64,000 nt of DNA. Origin: Zhengitettix transpicula. Lineage: Eukaryota > Arthropoda > Insecta > Orthoptera > Tetrigidae. Location: the NCBI GenBank assembly GCA_037074705.1, contig CM073591.1, forward strand, positions 92,291,532-92,355,531, written 5' to 3'. The translations under genes were made by a program, and so were the position numbers. The notes under the pieces were generated by a model that worked only from the letters and a program-made list of their open reading frames with translations, ran no database searches and was not told the origin of the DNA. Positions 32,441 through 43,585 of this stretch are shown in pieces (position 1 is the first letter of the stretch; the number at the start of each line of letters is the position of its first letter).

Positions 32441-32849
32441 ATATGATTGTTCATATAGGATGATTATGACAAAATAGGTGAAAGCTTCCAACCAATTATT
32501 TAATTAAATTAAAAACTTGGAGACTGTTTTTGGTTATTCCTTCGAGTCAACGTTAACGTCAGCATTCCTTTCTAACATAACGAAAACGAACTTTCTTCTG
32601 TAAACCTTTACGCAAATATCGTTTACCGTCAGATTTCTATAACTTTGCTATATCTATATAACTTTTCAGATTTCTAATAGATTTTTGTTATTGGTATAAA
32701 ATTTTAATCTTAATTCTTTTTTTATTGTATTTATTAGAGGCTCTATAAGTGGCCCTGAAAGTTACGTTCTCATAAAAGCTGAGGCATTTACTTAACAATA
32801 TAAAATGTAAATTCAACGAAGACCAAATTTGTCAAATAAATAATTCTTA

Positions 32850-32958
32850 CACAACGTTTCTGGAAACCTTGTTCCTTTCTTCAGGTGCAGTAAAAACGTA
32901 AGAGCCTAGAGACACACAACTGTATGAGTCAGATAACAAAACTCAAAAGCCAGTCTTT
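32850..32958. repeat. Family B foldback fragment
   Basis: Matches 10795-10905: AACGTTTCTGGAAACCTTGT, TCTTCAGGTGCAG and ACAAAACTCAAAAGCC. Only one arm is present. Confidence 0.65.
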
Positions 32959-33216
32959 TTCATATCAACCATATAATTATCATCATTACATGTACATTGC
33001 TTCTTGGTTTCCTGGTCTTGATGTTCAATTGATCTTTTCTCTTATTTTTCAATTTCACGTAAAACATGATTACTTGTAGAAGGGAGATTTAATTTTGATC
33101 TTAAGTTTGAATAGACAATGAGGTGTATATGATTTTTTAAGAAAAATCAATCGGAGTTATGTTTTTATATTATCAATCTTCTCTTAATGGTATGTTTTGT
33201 TCCAATATAGAAAGAA

Positions 33217-33674
33217 TGTCGACAAAGCAACAACCCAGCTGATATTATAAACGGGGGATGACTAACAAATACTGCACACACACTACAAAACGCAGACATT
33301 CGCTTGTCTTATGAGTTTGCCCTGTTTTCTGCGAATTTATGGCTTCACAGATTTTATTCTGTTATTCAGTCATTCGTTTTCTTCTGGAGTCCGTATGTCA
33401 GTGAATGGACATTCGGTTGCAATGTGTCCGATTTCTTTACATCTGCAACGACGACTTTTCATTCTATCCGTGGGACCAAAGTTATTGGCCACACAAACGT
33501 CAATTGGATCGACGTCGCAACGCAGCCTTCCCCCTCTCCTGCGCACATTAGAGATGCAGCAGGAGAGACGGGCCCATTCTGTATGCAGCTCTAGTCGAGG
33601 CAACCGGTTGTCAATAAAGTCTGGTCCTAGCAACCACGTGTCATCTATTCTCTAGCACGCAGCACTTGTTCCCA
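33217..33674 (+). mobile_element. Probable 5' LTR of a Ty3/gypsy element
   Basis: Inferred from what follows: a primer binding site and gag start just after a CCCA end at 33671-33674. Inside are a TATAAA at about 33247 and an AATAAA at about 33614, as expected for U3 and the poly(A) signal. The left border (TGTCGACAAAG at 33217) is a guess. Frames in this interval (33304-33655) are incidental. Confidence 0.45.
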
Positions 33675-33677
33675 AAT

Positions 33678-33694
33678 TGGTGACCCCGACGCGA
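33678..33694 (+). other. Reverse transcription primer binding site
   Basis: TGGTGACCCCGACGCGA starts three bases after the LTR end. This TGGTGACCCCGACG word is a common tRNA-primer site of arthropod Ty3/gypsy elements and lies directly before the gag start. Confidence 0.6.
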
Positions 33695-33696
33695 AT

Positions 33697-34510
33697 ATGG
33701 AGACACAGCAGCAGCACCAATTCCACATCGCCGGCATCACACAGGACGCCACGAAGTTCTCCCACGTGGCGGCACATCTCGACGGGCGATGGGCAGAAGA
33801 AGTGCAGGATGTTATCCTCAACCCACCGGCATCAGGCAAGTACGATTCACTTAAAACGGTGCTGATAGTGCGTTTGTCCCCGACCCAGGAACGGCGGACT
33901 CAGCAATTGCTGGCCGACGCCACACTGGGAGACCGGTCACAGTCGCAATTCCTGCGGCACCTCAAGGTTTTGGCGGGAACATCGGTTTTGGAGGAGGTGT
34001 TGCGGACGCTTTGGCTGCAACGCGTGCCGACCTCCGTTAAGATGGTCGTCAAAAGCCAACCGCGAGTGCCTCTGAACGAAATTGCCAGAGTCGCATACGG
34101 CATAATTGTCTTCGCAGCCACGACAGGGGTACGCGACCAACCCACGCCGAGCGGCGTCTCGAGGCACTCATCGCGGTGGTTGCCGCACTCCGCGAGTGGG
34201 CGACGCCACCTGGAACCTCCCGACGACGCCAGCAGCCAGGGCGAGCCGCCCATACACCGCACGATCCCGCCGACGCCAGCAGATGCTGGTACCATCGCCG
34301 GTTTGGAAGTCTGGCCCAGCGGTGCGAACCCCCGTGCAGGTACGCCCAGGGAAACTAGCAGGGCGGTCAGCGATTGCAGACGGGACGCCACCTCATCATC
34401 AGGGACCGAACAAGTGACCACGCGATCCTGATCGACACCGGCTCCGATCCTGTGCTGTTTTCCCCGATCCCTCCTCAAAAGCCACCACACGGCGACTAAT
34501 TACAAGCTAC
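33697..34510 (+). pseudogene. gag: Ty3/gypsy gag with start of protease, truncated
   Basis: An open frame of 244 codons from ATG 33697 to 34431 matches arthropod gypsy Gag: FSHVAAHLDGRWAEEV, then LNPPASGKYDSLKTVL (capsid N-terminal region) and a QQLLADATLGDRSQSQFLRH block. A frame change follows. In another frame, 34284-34337 encodes a zinc knuckle beginning CWYHRRFG, and 34434-34448 encodes DTGSD, the aspartic protease active site (preceded by ILI). The element breaks off near 34510; reverse transcriptase, RNase H, integrase and 3' LTR are absent. It is far GC-richer than its surroundings. Gag packages element RNA into particles; this copy cannot make the enzymes. Confidence 0.85.
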
Positions 34511-35384
34511 AAGCGGCCACTTGTATCATCGTCGAATACCATAAAAAGCTGGAATTGTCGTAATGAGTTCGGAATATGTTTGATGACTGTATTTCGAAAA
34601 CATATTTAGTACCTCCAGTTACGCGAATTCAACATTCAACGATGTCTCATCCGTACAAGTTTTGACCTTCAAGAAAGCATACGTATTGACGAATTATATA
34701 AATTTTATGATTAAACTCCACACGAGATCGGAAATGTTGATCCTTCTTTGGAATAAACGTTTTTGTATTGTACGTTTCACTGACGTATTAAAAGACCAAA
34801 ATAACCAATTTCATTGTGTTCTGTAACGAATATGAAAAATCGGAATGAACCCTTATCTATTAACTTTCCTGTATAAAATGAGACTGGATGACCACCAGTT
34901 GAAAGTTACAATTTATCACACAATTGTGCATATAATAAGCTGATGAATTAACAATGTTCTTTAAGTCATACAACTGATTAAGTTGTAGTTAATGAGTTTG
35001 AGTCTCCATTGATTTCATATAAAGTAGGGCTGACATTATTATTAGAAAATTCAATTGTTGTATTATATTCAAATTCAGCTAAATACTATATATTCTTTAA
35101 AAACAATATTTAGATTATGTTACGATTAATTTATATTTCTCGAAAATACCATATTCTCGTATATATACAATTTAGGTTACAGAAACTTCAACAGCTAAAT
35201 GTTTAGTGTCGTTTTATTGTTTTCATAAATGCCCTTTGTACTTAAAAACGAAATTCGGAACTGGTTTGAAACCTCTTCAATTATTAACCATGCATCGGTA
35301 AAACTTTGAGATCGATTCAACGTACCGAAAGTGCTTTGATTTAAAATTAAAACTCAAGAAGCAGGATTTGTTAGATTTACCAGA
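34511..35384. other. Upstream region of the odorant receptor, no motif identified
   Basis: AT-rich, no other gene. It should hold the receptor promoter, but I see no convincing TATA box or initiator at a proper distance from the ATG at 35385. Confidence 0.4.
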
Positions 35385-36265
35385 ATGAAACTCGACGAAA
35401 CAGTCGAAGATTTTTTGAGGTCTTGCCTCACGATTTTGCGATTTTGTGGAATGTGGCGGACGGAAGACAGTAGTCGCTTTTACAACTTCTTTTCAGTCTT
35501 ACTTCTCACAGATAACTTAATTCTTTTGATGACTCAGCTTGGAGTATTCTTTCAACATCTTGATGTGCAGCAGCTGGCCATTACCACTTACCTAGTCATG
35601 ACGGTGACGGGGATGCTCATCAAATCAGCGTCGTTCATTGGTTTACGAAGCCAAGTAGACGACATGTTGAACCTCTTAGGGCACAAAAGCATGCAGGTTC
35701 CAGACTCGAAGGCCATAGAAGAGTACAAAGCTCAAGCTAGAAGTGTATTTTGGAGATTTCAATTCATTCTCAATGCCACCGTATTGGTTTGGTGTGTCGC
35801 ACCGCTCTTTAACACGGTTTCTGGCGAATCAGAAGATAAAGTTATCGAAGAAAATAAAACGACTTCTCGATTACTCCCTTTAAAGTCTTGGTATCCCTTC
35901 GATACAAAGTCTTCTCCAAATTATGAAATAGTTTATGCCTTTCAAGTGATAAGCGTATACTTTTTAGCACAGGCACGAATAAATATAGACGTGTTCTTCA
36001 TCTCTGTCATTCTTTTGCTAACAGCTCAATTGGCAATTCTCAATTCAAATGTATCCCAAATGGGAGACTCCTGTTGTAGTTCAGAATATCTTCATGAGCT
36101 TCAATTTGATAATTTTGGGAATGAACAAAAATCAACCGTTATGAAATTGGCTATACATCATGAGATATCAGTAATGGAAAATATTACAGATAATGGCCAA
36201 GATAAAATACGTGAAATGCATAACAAATTGAATAAGAGCATTAAGCATCACCAAATAATCTTAAG
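35385..36265 (+). CDS. Odorant receptor coding exon 1
   Basis: Encodes residues 1-293 and part of 294: N-terminus and about the first four to five membrane segments. Start ATG has AGA before it (A at -3). Donor GTAAGC, phase 2. Confidence 0.93.
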
Positions 36266-39200
36266 GTAAGCGAATGGAATATAATTTTGTCAATAAATGG
36301 ATTAGAAATGTATATTACATGGACTTGCAATTAATATATATTTTTTCAGATGCGTTTCAATTCTCCAAAATCTAATGAGTAAATCGATATTTTTTCTGCT
36401 TCTTGCCAACATGATCAGTATATGTATATACACTTTCCTACTTTCCATGGTAAGTTAAACTATATTCTAGGTAGCTATAGGTTAACTATAAAAGAGGCAT
36501 ATAATAAGTAAAAAGGTCATTGTGTACTTGTAAGCGAATTGTACGTTTGTATCGAAGTTGATATTTGTGATCATAAATCTTTTACTCCTTTCTAATAAAC
36601 TTTAAATTAATCCGATAATTCGCGAGTCATTTCAGAAAAAAATGGGTTCCGTTAACTGTTTAAATATATGAATAAAAAACTTATGATCGGAAACTAGTTT
36701 GAGCGGAAAGTAATTTGGTCGTTAAGAAAGCTAAAGAAAAAACTATATTTTGCTAATCTCAGTTTATTCTAAAAAATGTGGAAGTATAATGTTAGATAAC
36801 TTAAGATTAACACAAAAATATTCACTATAAATTATTTATATTTAGGCAACTCCCAAGGAGTGATCAGCCGTTGCATTTAAAAACATGCGAAAAAGCAGAT
36901 ATTATTGCCGAATAATTAGTTTTCGGGGCCAGTGAGATTAATAGTTTCTCTCCAGATGTTTTCAGTTTATAATTTCAACCCTTTAAGCAAGTGAAGGCAG
37001 TGGGGTAAAGGCGCGTTTCTTACCAAAAAAACGCGAAAACAACAGAGATTGAAGTCGAATTCAGGGTTATAGAAGTGAATGAGTATAATTCTTACATTCT
37101 CTCTGTCAGTTACGTAGTAGTTCAGCTTTGATTTGGGGGTGGGGGAGTAAGTGGGTGAAAGAGCACATAAAAGTAATGAGTAAACAACTGAGACTTGTGT
37201 TGACTCTAGGGTTATGGAGGTTACTGAGTTTTATTGTGACATTTAACATATTAGTTAAGATGTAATTTAGGAGTGGGGTTGGAAAAGAGTGAAACAAATT
37301 TTCGCGTACAACCTTAAATAAGCACGTAGAGGAATTTCCACCAAACTTAATACATATGTTACTATCTGGGAACAAACACCGAAGGGTTAAGACACACCTA
37401 ACAGCTCTAGGGGTGGAGGTGACATTCGTATTAGCGTCGAATAAAATGTTTCGGGGTCGCTGAATTTGATAGTGTCTTCTAGAAGTTTTAATTGTCTATT
37501 TTCATCTACAAACGGCAATGGAGGGTAGTACCTATACGGGTGGTGGTGGAAGGCAAGACTCGTGTCAGGTGTATGGTAAAAATTAAAAACTTTTTCATGT
37601 TTTTATGGTGTTCACGTTCTATTCCATTATGCTAAATCACCTGGAGTCTTTGACGCTGATGTAACTTCGTTACGTTACGATCAGTTATCCAAACCCTTAA
37701 ACTAATCTATTTGGAATACAATATATTCAAATGTAATCTTGCCTCCAATATAACAATTTTTTAATTGCACAGAGGAAACGTCTTCCAAATGAAATGAATT
37801 ATGAACTCACTTTTTTAATTACAGGGGACAGCAGACATATTGACTCTGTTAAAGATAGTTTGTAATACAATTGCTTATACCTTTGAGAACGCGCTTTACT
37901 GCTGGTATGGACATGGACTAATGTCACAGGTGAGTCTAATATTTATGTGAAGTTTTACATGCGAAGTAAAAAATTGTGCTTGAGGAAATATATTATTTCT
38001 TATTAATACTTGGTAAATTTTATTTGTCTGTAAGCAATACCCATTAAGTGTAAATTCTGGACTGTTCGTTATAGTTTTGTCATATCCACTAATAAACGAA
38101 TGTTGAATCTCCATTTCTTTTTCGTGTAAACAATGGAGCAAGGAATGCATATAATACGTGACATTCATACTCGATGAATTTTCTCACAATCATTAAAACG
38201 ATATTGCATATCTTAGGCGATACCCGAATGGCACCAACACAGGATCCAATATATGTATTTCACTGATGATGTAACCGCACTAAGATATATGGACGCGAAT
38301 CAATAAACACGTAACGGCCCTCGGTAAGTTAAAGTGAAAATGACATTAACAAATAGATGAAGAAGTAGCCCATGAAGAGACAAACTTACGTGATAAAATA
38401 AATACCACACAATGTTACCGCAAACCTTGTTGCTTTCATCAGGCGTTGGAATCAGGAAAATTTTCCTGAACTACAGGTAAGACAAACCAGCCAATGTATA
38501 CTCACCAAATTCTGTCGGCTAAAGAACGAGATGCAGCTAAGCATTGTATCATATCTGAAAATAGCAATTACTAAGCTGAATCCGGTCATTTGGCATTCGG
38601 TCAAAAATTACATTTCTCTTGATACTCCACGATATGGCTCCGTCTGGTTTTTATTTAAATTCCAAGATGGAAATGTCACTCAACGGATATGCCTGATGAA
38701 ATATAATATTATAGCAAAATTCTTTGCTGATGGCAAAGAAAAATGGCTAGAATCATGGAATGACCTCAATATGATATGCCAAAAGTTTTAGGAATTAAAA
38801 TATGGGCATACGGAATGCTCCAATTCATAAGTTTAGACTATAATTCAATTTAAAAACAGTAATTCCACAAAGAATATATGTATATATATGAAAACCACAC
38901 TTAAAAGTCACAATTTTTATAAGCTTATTTATCCATTATTAACCTGTAAGATAAACATAATTCAAAATCTCTCATATCAACTATTTACAAAAAAAAAATT
39001 TTAATGGTTCCTACCCTTTCTTTGTCGTTTTCATGTATATTCCTATTTTCTATTCACTTCAATCGCAGTTGGAAAAAATTTCGCATGTATTTGGCGTACA
39101 AATAAATCTTGCATTTATAGAAAAATGATCTCATTTCTTACCGTTCACATACTGTTTTGATAAAAAATCGAAAAAACTATTGATGCAATATCTCCGCAAG

Positions 39201-40437
39201 GTAGTCCATCAATCCAAGATGATTGATTTAAGACTTTATTCAGTCTTCTAGCACAAATGATTCGGTGTCTAGAAGTGAGACGAGGGTACATTCACTGACT
39301 AAGCAGATTATTATGACCACCACATAAATACTTCGTTCGGCCACTTTTTACCTTCAATACTGCGGCGATTCTTCTTGGCACTTAACAGGATGTTCAGAGA
39401 TGTTGCGAGGAATCGGACACCATGCCTGATGAATAGCGCTGACCAGTGTTGTGATTTTTGATTATTGTGGATCCAGCTGTGAGGTGGGTCTTTTAAATTT
39501 GTCAGGTAAAAATACAATTGGTTTGAGATCTGGTGATTGTGGGTGCAACCTAAGTAAGACAAAGTCACTCTTTTGTTCCTGAAACCACTACTGCTCTTAG
39601 TTATGGTTCACTGTCTGGTTGGAATTAGCCATCTCCATATGCCATCAACATAATAGGATGAAGTTAATCATAAATTATACTTCGGTATGTTGTGCTTCTC
39701 TTGTCAGATGCAGACAGAAAAGGGAGTTCGAACAGCCCTTCGGCTTCCATAACACATACGATGCTGTGTACGGCGAACGGTGCGTTCAGAGATAATTTGA
39801 GACGATCCCGGATATCTGTAGTAATTTGATGCACAGTTGTCCTTGTGTTGTCGTCTACCAATATTGCTGCTCTCCGTTCTTACCAAATATTAAGTAGTCG
39901 CTGATCATCACAACTCGCACGTTCGTGCTGATTACTAACTCTTTGCACACTTTATTCAGTCTTGAACATTTAACAAATACAGACAGCTGTTTAACTGATT
40001 CTCGGTCAATGGCTCAGAACGCCAACAATCAATCCACGTTCACATACTATTAAATCGCGTAGCTTACCTATATCTTAAGAAAAAATCATTTGTACTGTTA
40101 TGGTAAACAACCTGCTTCCCTTTTTATACCAATCTGGTTATCTACTTCAAATTAATATAGTTGCTAATTTTCCTAAAACCTTCAGGTGGTCATAATAATC
40201 TGTCTAGTCAGTGTGCAATGAATGCATGAACTGCTGTGATAATAATAATAACTTTTATCGCATAACGTTGACAATAAAGAATTCAATTCCATAATATGTT
40301 TCCAGAATGACGAAACCACTGAGTGCAATGTATGCTTTAACAACTATGTTAGTCCAAATCTATGTTGTGTAAATAAATATTTTTCCGATAAAACAATCGA
40401 GTTATTTTAATTGCTTATATATATATATATATATATA

Positions 40438-40491
<54 letters not shown>

Positions 40492-42906
40492 AATAACCAG
40501 CTACGAAGGACATGAATTTTGTTCTTATTTTTATCAGATTTGTTTACCAACTCAGACTGGGGATCCTTGAGTGGTTTTACATATAAAAGATAATGATAAA
40601 ATGATGGATAAGTGGCTCTTAGAAAAGGGGAGGACGATAATTGGGCATTTTTGTGGCTCTTAGGGCTAAATGGTTGTTACCGACGGAACCCTGAAAGGCA
40701 TGATAACAGATGTTTGGTGGACGAGGCGATTATATTAAAAGGAGATGCTTATTTTAATTGATTGAGTGGCTCTCGGAGCGGGAGAAAGCCAACACATGGT
40801 GTTGTTTGGCGAACATGGAATTTCAAAACAACTGTGAAAACAAGGGAATATTCTGGAGCCGGGATATAAATAAGAGAGCAGATAAAAGCACAGTCAGTAG
40901 GGAGGAGCATTATGGACAGTTAGTCAGTCAGGGAGGAGCACAGTTAGACAGGAGTTGGAGAGGAGACGGACGTGTCAGTAGGGAGAGAGCGGTGGTGCAG
41001 GTCCGCAGGGCGGACGCAGGCCCAAGTTAAAGTGGCCGAAACAATGTTATGAACAGTTGGAAGTTTGCATTCAGGAGAGATCATCGGATGGTAGGCCAAG
41101 CTAGCAAAGTTGGTTGAATTCGTCGTGAGGGTAACGTCATCAAGAAGAGATGACGGTGAAAGCAGAGTGTGAGCGCAACCTGGTGCCTTTTAAGCCTGTA
41201 TGAAGTGAGTGTGTGCCGGTATGCGAGAGATCCAAATTGTGTGGACCAGAGAGCTTGTAAGTTTCCTTTTTTGTATTCATAATTGTAAATTGTTAAATAA
41301 GGGTAAAAAGTCAGATTTCGTTTCAATCGTTTCAACTTCGTTTTCAGTCATTTCATTTCGTTTTATTTCGTTTTTCATTTATTTTAACTGTTTTGTTTAA
41401 TCGTAAAAATTGTTCTAATTGGAAAGTTGGATTGTAGAGGAGTCATTATTAGTGGATATAGAGCGGACGCCGCAACAATCCGGCAAGGCAAAGAAAACAT
41501 TGTTGAGAGAGTTTACGCGCTCAAAATCTACGAGACGAAGAGGACAGTCGGGCAGTAAGCAGCGAGGAGAAAAGACCAAAATTCCAAGGCATAAAAATTT
41601 GAAGAGTACAGTCGGTCAGCAGACAGCGAATAGAACGGACGAAAAGAACTCATTGAAAGTTTTACAGTCGGCAGTCAGAACGAAAGATTGTGGCCCAGTC
41701 ACAAACATGCTTTCAGTTATTAAAAAGTAAAGCAATATTCAGACAAACCAATGAAGTCCATTGTCAACTAAAGCCACGAGATCTACAAATCCAGGTTGCA
41801 GTAAAGCATCGAGAACCAACCAATTTGTGGTAAACCAACTAACAAACAACGCCAATTAGAGTCTGTGAGAACTTAGAATCAGTGATGTCCCCAAAATTGT
41901 GCACGAAAAACTAAAAATGAGACCTGGGCGGCCGTAAGTAGAGAAAACTTTAAAATAATTTGTAAACCGTGTTTAAAAGATAAAAGTCAGATCGTTCTTA
42001 AATTATTTAATTATCGATAGAATGAGATTGTTAATTCTTGATAAAATTGAAATTGTTAAATTCAATCTTTAGTATTATTTCTTCCGCAACAAATTTCGTC
42101 TATGTTCAGACGCTTTGATTTCCATAAAAAGTAAATGTAATTTTGATTATTTAAATTCTGCCATTTATCAAACCCAGATCAAGACCCTGAGATCCCAAAT
42201 ATTTTGTGTATTTTATAATTGTTTTTAAATTTGGCTTAATAAATTTTGTTTGTTCTTTAAAGTTAATAGTTGTTCATTTAAAAGCGCCCATCCATATAAA
42301 GTTATTAGTGTATTTCATTTAAGCCACATTCATATATAATATTTAATTATTACAATATATATATACATATATAAGCTTATAATCAAAACTGCGAAATTTC
42401 TTAGTATTCTGCATTCATTTTTATTGTAACGATTAATCTGGTTAACAAATAGATATTGAATTAGCCGGTAAACAATACTTAAATTATTGTAAACATTCAA
42501 ATTCAAGTTTTATGTTTGGTAATAAGAAAAATAGCCAAATACAGACAAAAGGAGTGATGTCTGTATTTCTTATTTTTAATTTTCAAAACAGGCGTAAATA
42601 TTTCATTTCATGTTTGGTGTTTCAGAGTGAGAAACTGGCTGACTCTGCATTCGGTTCTAACTGGCTCTCAGCAAGCAGCGAATGCAAGAGTTCTTTGCGA
42701 ATATTCATGATTCGTTCTAATAAACCACTCAAGATAATTGTTGGGAAAATGTATCATCTATCAAGGGAAACGTTCTTATTGGTAATGCCTTTAAATTATC
42801 GAAGTAACGTTAATGTTTTGGATCTTCTAATTTATCTTTCTTGTTTCAGCTGCTTAATGGTTCATACAGCTTGTTCAATATTCTGTACCAAATAAATAAT
42901 GCATAA
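35385..42906 (+). CDS. Insect odorant receptor (7tm_6 family), complete
   Basis: Five exons: 35385-36265, 36350-36449, 37825-37929, 42626-42781 and 42850-42906, all GT-AG. They add up to 1299 bases, or 432 residues, normal for this family. The first intron is phase 2 and the last three are phase 0, the conserved C-terminal gene structure of insect ORs. The start LDETVEDFLRSCLTILRFCG and WR is typical of the N-terminus before membrane segment 1. Hydrophobic segments include FFSVLLLTDNLILLMTQLGV, the region around FILNATVLVWCVAPLF and FFISVILLLTAQLAIL. The C-terminal exons carry SIFFLLLANMISICIYTFLL, a CWYGHGLMSQ segment, KPLKIIVGKMYHLSRETF and the signature SYSLFNIL. Such receptors form ligand-gated cation channels with Orco in antennal neuron dendrites. 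The ligand cannot be deduced. No break is seen. Confidence 0.94.
36350..36449 (+). CDS. Odorant receptor coding exon 2
   Basis: Acceptor TTTTTTCAG; split codon AG|A gives R. Encodes CVSILQNLMSKSIFFLLLAN and the rest of a membrane segment; donor GTAAGT after ATG. Confidence 0.9.
37825..37929 (+). CDS. Odorant receptor coding exon 3
   Basis: Acceptor AATTACAG, donor GTGAGT, phase 0 on both sides. Encodes TADILTLLKIVCNTIAYTFE and the CWYGHGLMSQ segment, which corresponds to the conserved YCxxGxxLxxQS region of ORs. Confidence 0.9.
38393..38447. repeat. Family B foldback fragment
   Basis: ATAAATACCACACAATGTTA followed by CCGCAAACCTTGTTGC and TTTCATCAGG matches the left arm seen at 10785-10830. 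Inside OR intron 3. Confidence 0.6.
39293..40213 (-). mobile_element. Tc1-like DNA transposon, decayed
   Basis: Terminal inverted repeats of 29 bases (39293-39321 and 40185-40213) agree at 27 positions: CACTGACTAAGCAGATTATT then ATGACCACC against CACTGACTAGACAG... on the other strand. Between them the - strand holds broken transposase text in two overlapping frames (39664-39886), including ISERTVRR, the end of the paired-like DNA-binding domain of Tc1 transposases, and a TTVHQITTDIRDRLKL segment. At about 920 bp it is too short for a full transposase and lacks a visible DDE core. Sits in OR intron 3. A flanking TA duplication is not evident. Confidence 0.8.
40415..40488. repeat. TA microsatellite
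   Basis: AT run with one CT interruption, ending exactly at the TGTAATAACC start of an LTR. Confidence 0.95.
40489..42354 (+). mobile_element. Chimeric LTR-like element (family b)
   Basis: Starts TGTAATAACCAGCTACGAAG and ends TTTAATTATTACA, flanked by ATAT within TA runs. Positions 40489-41405 match the LTR at 29137-30000. From about 41412 (TGTTCTAATTGGAAAG) to the end it instead matches the inverted LTR at 17085-18080, including the ATCAAACCCAG...CAAGACCCTGAGATCCC motif at about 42168. Its 1.87 kb is thus two related LTR parts joined head to tail. Frames at 40758 and 41419 lie inside and resemble no known protein. Inserted in OR intron 3, 271 bases before exon 4. Confidence 0.7.
42520..42578. 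repeat. Collapsed family B foldback next to OR exon 4
   Basis: AATAAGAAAAATAGCCAAAT, ACAGACAAAAGGAGTGATG, then GTCTGTATTTCTTATTTTT: both outer ends of the family meet with the middle missing. Ends about 48 bases before the acceptor of OR exon 4. Confidence 0.65.
42626..42781 (+). CDS. Odorant receptor coding exon 4
   Basis: Acceptor GTGTTTCAG, donor GTAATG, phase 0. Begins SEKLADSAFGSNW (the conserved S-x2-LxxAxYxxxW box) and ends SRETFLL. Confidence 0.9.
42850..42906 (+). CDS. Odorant receptor coding exon 5 and stop
   Basis: Acceptor CTTGTTTCAG. Encodes LLNGSYSLFNILYQINNA and stop TAA; SYSxFxxL is the hallmark C-terminal motif of insect ORs. Confidence 0.9.
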   Translation: MLNGSYSLFNILYQINNA

Positions 42907-43279
42907 ACAAAATTGTACATGGTAGGAGATAACATGAATTCAATGACTCAGTAATTCATGCACATAAACATTAATATAGCTCAAAAATTAGGACAGAACT
43001 CTTAAATTAATTTAGATTTACACTCAATAAATATTTATAATATTTGCTTGACATAATAAATTTAATTTCAATAGTGTTTGGTGATTTATAAAACAGCTTC
43101 TGCAGTAAGAAGAAATAAATTCAAATTATTCTAATGAGGTAATGATAAATAAGTAGAATGTTGTAATAGATTCTGCTCATAAAATTTCACCAGTTTTTAA
43201 AACACAAGAAGAATCATTCCGGGTACTGCAGGTTCGCCTAGATTGCTGTGGAACACAATTGTTAAATGATGACAAAGAT

Positions 43280-43585
43280 CTATAGTGTAGGGAAATTCGG
43301 GATTGGAGCTTTAATAACTTCCTCTGGATGAGTAGCTCTGACTTTGAATTAATTTTGCTTGAAATTGGCCCAAAAATTGGAAAGACTGATACTCGATTAA
43401 AGAAGGCTCTACTGACAAAAGAAAGATCAGGATTAACGCAAAGTTTTTTGGCAAGTGGTAATTCCTATCAAATTATGAATTATTTGTTCAAGATTTCAAA
43501 GCAGAGCATTTCGATCATAGTACCAAACGTTTGTAAGAACCTTATCGAATTGGCTAACTACATCAAGGTAAGGTTACCAATGTAA
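43280..43585 (+). pseudogene. PIF/Harbinger transposase fragment (HARBI1-like)
   Basis: The frame 43328-43585 begins MSSSDFELILLEIGPKIGK and continues DTRLKKALLTKERSGLTQSF, LASGNSYQIMNYLFKISKQS, ISIIVPNVCKNLIELANYIK. This is the N-terminal helix-turn-helix region of HARBI1-like nucleases (MSxxDFExLL, FLAxGxSYxxLxxxFxIxxxTISxIV). Upstream, 43290-43327 reads REIRDWSFNNFLW in the same frame, also family-typical. The DDE nuclease part is missing and no MADF partner is seen. A truncated copy 400 bases downstream of the receptor gene. Confidence 0.85.
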
